NCBI RefSeq assembly: GCF_012726205.1
Contig: NZ_JAASAE010000005.1
Span: 124,001 to 188,000 of the forward strand
Length of the DNA stretch: 64,000 nucleotides
From: Rhodococcus sp. HNM0569
Lineage (GTDB): Bacteria > Actinomycetota > Actinomycetes > Mycobacteriales > Mycobacteriaceae
Direction of reading: 5' to 3'
Shown here piece by piece: positions 60,089-64,000 of the stretch. Within the stretch, counting starts at the first letter, position 1; every line of letters starts with the position of its first letter. A program made the position numbers and the translations under genes. Below the pieces are notes generated by a model, which saw only the letters and a program-made list of their open reading frames with translations, ran no database searches and was not told where the DNA came from.

Positions 60089-60883
60089 ATGACCGCCGAC
60101 GCACCGGGCAGCGCTTTGCCCGCGCTGTATCTGAGTCACGGCGCACCGCCGTTGGTCGACGACGCGCGCTGGGTCGCCGAACTCCGCGCGTGGGCGCGCG
60201 CACTGCCGCGCCCCGACGCGATCCTCGTGGTGTCGGCGCACTGGGAATCGGCGCCCGTCGCGATCGGGTCGACACACGACGCGACACCGCTGGTGTACGA
60301 CTTCGGCGGCTTCCCCGAACGCTTCTACCGCGCGCGGTACCCGTCGCCGGGCGCGCCGGAACTCGCCCGCATGCTCGCCGCGCTGCTGCCCGCCGACGAG
60401 CCGGTCGTCCAACTTCCCGAACGCGGACTCGACCACGGTGCCTACGTGCCGCTCAGCGTGATGTACCCGGACGCCGACATCCCCGTGCTGCAGATGTCGC
60501 TGCCGACCCTCGACCCCGAACGGCTGCTCGAACTGGGCAGGCGCCTGCGCGCACTGCGTGAGCACGGTGTGCTCGTCGTCGGCTCGGGGTTCACCACGCA
60601 CGGACTGCCTTTCCTCACCGATCCGTCGCCCGACGCGCCCGCGCCCACGTGGTCGCGTGAGTTCGACCACTGGACGCGGGAGGCACTCGACGCGGGCGAC
60701 GTCGACGCGCTCGCCGACTTCCGCCGCCGCGCGCCGGGCATGCCGTACGCGCACCCCACCGTCGAGCATTTCGCCCCGATGTTCGTGACGCTCGGTGCCG
60801 CGGCCGACCCGTCCGCGCCGCCCGAGCAGGTGATCGACGGCTTCTGGATGGGCCTCGCGAAGCGCTCGTTCGCCGTGGCCTGA
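60089..60883 (+). CDS. DODA-type extradiol dioxygenase (LigB superfamily, YgiD-like)
   Basis: A 264-aa protein of the class III extradiol ring-cleavage group. Likely metal ligands are the His of [11 protein letters not shown], of [22 protein letters not shown] and [10 protein letters not shown]. YgiD relatives bind zinc or iron and act on DOPA-like catechols; quinone detoxification is a common guess when MarR-controlled. GGAGGTAGGAGAA precedes ATG 60089; a longer reading to 60026 would begin at the operator and is rejected. Confidence 0.88.
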   Translation: MTADAPGSALPALYLSHGAPPLVDDARWVAELRAWARALPRPDAILVVSAHWESAPVAIGSTHDATPLVYDFGGFPERFYRARYPSPGAPELARMLAALLPADEPVVQLPERGLDHGAYVPLSVMYPDADIPVLQMSLPTLDPERLLELGRRLRALREHGVLVVGSGFTTHGLPFLTDPSPDAPAPTWSREFDHWTREALDAGDVDALADFRRRAPGMPYAHPTVEHFAPMFVTLGAAADPSAPPEQVIDGFWMGLAKRSFAVA

Positions 60884-60950
60884 ATGGGTTCCCGCGCGAG
60901 TGACGGCGCCGGGACGCTGCCGCCCGGACGCGCCTGGGAGACTGGAGGGT

Positions 60951-62516
60951 ATGCACGGCGACCCCACCGCTCCCGACACGACGACCTCACGCGCACAGTT
61001 CCGCCATCTCGCGGCCGAGCATCGCGTCGTACCCGTCACCCGCAAGCTGCTCGCCGACGCCGAGACTCCGTTGTCGGCGTACGCCAAGCTCGCGGCGGAC
61101 CGGCCCGGCACCTTCCTGTTCGAGTCCGCGGAGAACGGCAGTTCGTGGTCGCGCTGGTCGTTCGTCGGTGCCGGGAGCGCCGCCGCGCTCACCGTCGTCG
61201 ACGGCGAGGCCGCATGGTTCGGCAATGTGCCCGCCGGGGCACCGTCGGGCGGCGACCCGATCGAAGCGCTCGGCCGTACTCTCGAACTGTTGCACACCGA
61301 GCGTCTGGCCGGCCTTCCCCCGCTCACCGGCGGCATGGTCGGGTTTCTCGGCTACGACGCGGTGCGTCGGCTCGAACGCATCGGCGAGCACACCGAGGAC
61401 GATCTGGGTCTGCCCGAGATGGTGATGATGCTCGCCACCGACCTCGCGGCACTCGATCACCACGAAGGCGCGATCTGGCTCATCGCGAACGCCGTCAACT
61501 GGGACGGCACCGACGAGCGGGTCGACGAGGCCTACGACGACGCGCTCGCGCGGCTCGACGCGATGGAGGCCGCGCTGTCGGCGCCCACCCCGTCGACGGT
61601 GTCGCGTTACGCGCGGCCCGCCCCGCAGTTCACCCGGCAGCGCACCGAAGCGGACTTCGGCGAAGACGTGCACAGGCTCGTCGGCGAGATCGAGGCGGGC
61701 GAGGCATTCCAGGTCGTACTGTCGCAGCGCTTCGAGATGCCGTGCACGGCCCCGCCGCGCGACGTGTACCGGATGCTGCGTGCGTCGAACCCGAGCCCGT
61801 ACATGTACCTCGTGCACGTCCCCGACGGAGACGGCGGCACCGCATTCTCGATCGTCGGCTCGAGCCCCGAAGCTCTCGTCACCGTCCACGACGGCGTCGC
61901 GACGACGCACCCGATCGCGGGCACCCGCTGGCGCGGCGCGAGCGAGGAGGAGGACATCGTGCTCGAGAAGGACCTCCTGAACGACGAGAAGGAGAATTCC
62001 GAGCACCTGATGCTCGTCGACCTCGGCCGCAACGACCTCGGCCGCGTGTGCGAGCCCGGCACGGTCAAGGTGCACGACTACTGCCACATCGAGCGCTACA
62101 GCCACGTGATGCACCTGGTGTCGACCGTCACGGGGCATCTGGCGGACGGCAAGCACGCGCTCGACGCCGTCACGGCGTGCTTCCCGGCGGGCACACTCTC
62201 GGGCGCGCCGAAGGTGCGCGCGATGCAGCTGATCGAAGAACTCGAGCCCACCCGACGCGGCGTGTACGGGGGCGTGGTCGGCTATCTCGACTTCGCGGGC
62301 GACGCGGACACCGCGATCGCGATCCGCACCGCGCTGATCAAGAACGGTGTCGCGTACGTGCAGGCGGGTGCCGGCGTCGTCGCCGATTCGCAGGCCGAAT
62401 ACGAGGACGCCGAGTCGCGCAACAAGGCGATGGCCGTGCTCGGCGCGGTCGCCGCAGCCGAGACGCTCAGCGAAGCCGGAAAGGTGGCGGCAGACGAGGA
62501 GGCAACCGATGAGTGA
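60951..62516 (+). CDS. trpE: Anthranilate synthase component I
   Basis: TrpE (521 aa) makes anthranilate from chorismate with Trp[17 protein letters not shown]-like [17 protein letters not shown] near the N terminus includes the tryptophan-binding region. [49 protein letters not shown] and [15 protein letters not shown] are the chorismate-enzyme motifs. GGAGGG is rather close to ATG 60951. No leader peptide with tandem Trp codons is seen in the 67-bp gap. Confidence 0.96.
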   Translation: MHGDPTAPDTTTSRAQFRHLAAEHRVVPVTRKLLADAETPLSAYAKLAADRPGTFLFESAENGSSWSRWSFVGAGSAAALTVVDGEAAWFGNVPAGAPSGGDPIEALGRTLELLHTERLAGLPPLTGGMVGFLGYDAVRRLERIGEHTEDDLGLPEMVMMLATDLAALDHHEGAIWLIANAVNWDGTDERVDEAYDDALARLDAMEAALSAPTPSTVSRYARPAPQFTRQRTEADFGEDVHRLVGEIEAGEAFQVVLSQRFEMPCTAPPRDVYRMLRASNPSPYMYLVHVPDGDGGTAFSIVGSSPEALVTVHDGVATTHPIAGTRWRGASEEEDIVLEKDLLNDEKENSEHLMLVDLGRNDLGRVCEPGTVKVHDYCHIERYSHVMHLVSTVTGHLADGKHALDAVTACFPAGTLSGAPKVRAMQLIEELEPTRRGVYGGVVGYLDFAGDADTAIAIRTALIKNGVAYVQAGAGVVADSQAEYEDAESRNKAMAVLGAVAAAETLSEAGKVAADEEATDE

Positions 62517-63258
62517 CGTGTCCGGTGCGGCCACGGACGAGCCGACTGCGCGCCGGGGCCCGAGCGCGGCGCTCGCGGTCGTCCTGCTCGCAGTCGCCGC
62601 GCTGTGCCTGTGGAGTTCGTCGCGCATGACGTGGGTCGACGTCACCTCGGCCGACGGGCTGGGTGAGGAACGCGCGACCGCCGTCGAGGGAGGCACGTGG
62701 GTCGCCGCGCTCACTCCGCTCGCGCTCGCGCTGCTCGCCGCGGTCGCCGCGTCGTTCGCGGTGCGGGGGTGGGCGCTCAAGGTCGTCGCGCTGCTCGTCG
62801 CGCTGGTCGCGGTCGCGGCGGCGATACCGTCGATCGATCTCGTCGTCTCCGGTACCACCGACGAGCGCGCAGGCTCGCTCGCCGAGCTTCCTGCGCGCGC
62901 CGAGGTGACCGGCACCGTCGTGCACATCGGCCCCGCGGTCCTGGCGATCGTGGGCGCCGTCGCGGCCCTGGCTGCCGCCGTTGCACTCGCGCTGCGGCCC
63001 CGCGCGAAATCCGGCCTGTCGTCGAAGTACGCGGCGCCCGCAGCGCGCAAGGACGCCGCGACCGAACAGGTGCGCGCCGGTGGCGACGAACCCGTGACGC
63101 AGCGCATGCTGTGGGATGCGCTCGACGCGGGCGAGGATCCGACGACGGACGCGTCGACGGCGTCCGCCTCGCCGGAAGCGCGGGCCGCGGAGGCCGACGA
63201 GCAGGACGACAATCCAGGATCCGGTGGCTCGGCGGGGGAGTCGGGCACCCGGTCGTAA
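62509..63258 (+). CDS. Trp operon-associated membrane protein
   Basis: A 249-aa membrane protein of the actinobacterial family found between trpE and trpC (Trp_oprn_chp). About four spans (16-36, 62-82, 85-108, 141-165), with [11 protein letters not shown] and [19 protein letters not shown] typical, and a long acidic cytosolic tail. Function unknown. Overlaps trpE by 8 nt, so coupled to it. Confidence 0.87.
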   Translation: MSDVSGAATDEPTARRGPSAALAVVLLAVAALCLWSSSRMTWVDVTSADGLGEERATAVEGGTWVAALTPLALALLAAVAASFAVRGWALKVVALLVALVAVAAAIPSIDLVVSGTTDERAGSLAELPARAEVTGTVVHIGPAVLAIVGAVAALAAAVALALRPRAKSGLSSKYAAPAARKDAATEQVRAGGDEPVTQRMLWDALDAGEDPTTDASTASASPEARAAEADEQDDNPGSGGSAGESGTRS

Positions 63259-63345
63259 CCGAAGGCAGACGGGTCGATACCCTGTCAATGTCTCGATGAG
63301 CTTTCTCACATCGGACTTCCGTCCAGAAAGGACTCGGGCCAGAAG

Positions 63346-64000
63346 ATGACTGTTCTCGACTCGATTCTCGACGGCGTGCGTGCCGACGTCGCTGCTCGTG
63401 AAGCTGTCACCGACTTCGCCGCGGTCAAGGCCGCGGCTGCCGCCGCGCCGGCTCCGCGTGACGCCACGGCCGCGTTGCTCGGTTCGGGAATCGGGGTCAT
63501 CGCGGAGGTCAAGCGAGCCAGCCCGTCGAAGGGTGCGCTCGCCGACATCCCCGACCCGGCGGTCCTCGCCGCAGCGTACGAGGCCGGTGGCGCGCGCGTC
63601 ATCAGCGTGCTCACCGAACAGCGCCGCTTCCAGGGCTCGCTCGCCGACCTCGACGCCGTCCGCAGGGTCGTCGACATCCCGATCCTGCGCAAGGACTTCG
63701 TGGTCGGCCCGTACCAGATCCACGAGGCGCGTGCCCACGGTGCCGACGTCGTGCTGCTGATCGTCGCGGCACTCGAGCAGTCGGCGCTCACGTCGCTCAT
63801 CGACCGCACCGAGTCGCTCGGCATGACGGCGCTCGTCGAGGTGCACACCGAAGCGGAGGCGGACCGCGCGCTCGAAGCGGGCGCCAAGGTCATCGGTGTC
63901 AACGCGCGCGACCTCAAGACACTCGAGGTCCACCCGGAGACCTTCGGCCAGATCGCGCCGGGGCTACCGACCGAGGTCGTCAAGATCGCCGAGTCGGGTG
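63346..64000 (+). CDS. trpC: Indole-3-glycerol phosphate synthase, 5' part
   Basis: The first 218 codons of TrpC, open at the window edge. It begins [31 protein letters not shown] carries the catalytic lysine and substrate loop, [15 protein letters not shown] and [22 protein letters not shown] the next strands, and [24 protein letters not shown] the later ones. ATG 63346 is 87 bp after the membrane gene; CCAGAAAGGA lies a little far upstream. Confidence 0.95.
   Translation, partial: MTVLDSILDGVRADVAAREAVTDFAAVKAAAAAAPAPRDATAALLGSGIGVIAEVKRASPSKGALADIPDPAVLAAAYEAGGARVISVLTEQRRFQGSLADLDAVRRVVDIPILRKDFVVGPYQIHEARAHGADVVLLIVAALEQSALTSLIDRTESLGMTALVEVHTEAEADRALEAGAKVIGVNARDLKTLEVHPETFGQIAPGLPTEVVKIAESG

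Noticed and set aside
60884-60950. trp leader peptide or attenuator before trpE
   Set aside because: No short frame with tandem Trp codons and no terminator/antiterminator pair in the 67-bp gap.

Overview
The window is GC-rich, densely coded DNA of a chromosome from the order Mycobacteriales. It carries a Wag31/DivIVA polar growth gene, an MTB12-family lipoprotein, a DnaE1-type polymerase, a BioQ-type biotin repressor, the biotin synthase helper BsaP, a TreX/TreY/TreZ trehalose route and a PriA-type HisA. The order murG-murC-ftsQ-ftsZ-pgeF-yggS-sepF-yggT-wag31 runs straight into ileS-dinB-lspA-rluD-dnaE. In Mycobacterium tuberculosis, as I recall its map, these are two separate loci. A joined arrangement points to the Rhodococcus/Nocardia side of the order. 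Genus is not provable from the sequence alone. Everything looks chromosomal and mostly housekeeping; I see no prophage, insertion sequence, CRISPR array, tRNA or rRNA.

Layout. 1-8150: the end of the division and cell wall (dcw) cluster. 8180-12909: a T-box leader, ileS and dinB. 13029-16985: three lipoprotein genes beside lspA, then rluD. 16978-28530: a secreted protein, RarD, DnaE, an F420-type nitroreductase, a ThDP oxidase, IlvA and a TetR/MFS efflux pair. 28488-36977: trehalose genes, with treZ separated from treY-treX by a DUF1918 gene, a TetR gene and an oxidoreductase. 36988-44956: biotin genes bioA / bioF-bioD / bioQ / bioB-bsaP. A small decayed zone with two methyltransferases and two broken genes lies between bioD and bioQ. 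44968-49876: DUF2567, an NrtR-like Nudix regulator and nadA-nadB-nadC. 50333-59128: a GNAT gene and the his operon hisD-C-B-[small membrane gene]-[MFS]-H-[small gene]-A-impA-F-I. 59183-60883: a tautomerase, a 30-bp tandem repeat, and MarR divergent from an extradiol dioxygenase. 60951-64000: trpE, a Trp-operon membrane gene and the start of trpC.

How the parts work together. The first block builds peptidoglycan precursors and places the division and growth machinery. The biotin genes form one regulon: the same TTGAAC-n3-GTTCAA box lies between bioA and bioF and twice in tandem between bioQ and bioB, on top of the promoters. The nad genes face an NrtR-like regulator across a 23-bp palindrome that covers that regulator's own -10. 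PriA (HisA) is expected to serve both the his and trp pathways present here. Several genes (bioA, bioF, bioQ, nrtR, marR, a tetR, hisA, a GNAT gene and a small membrane gene) have a TAnnnT -10 box 6-8 nt before the start codon, which predicts leaderless transcripts.

Most unusual items: (i) a yggS gene with no usual start codon, but an ATC preceded by a well-placed GGAG; (ii) a scrambled, partly inverted remnant of a maltose O-acetyltransferase gene; (iii) an internally deleted P-loop ATPase remnant; (iv) a T-box leader in which one strand can pair with either of two identical partners, one of them touching the ileS Shine-Dalgarno; (v) a perfect 30-bp tandem repeat seeded at the marR stop codon. 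I found no clearly new multi-gene system.
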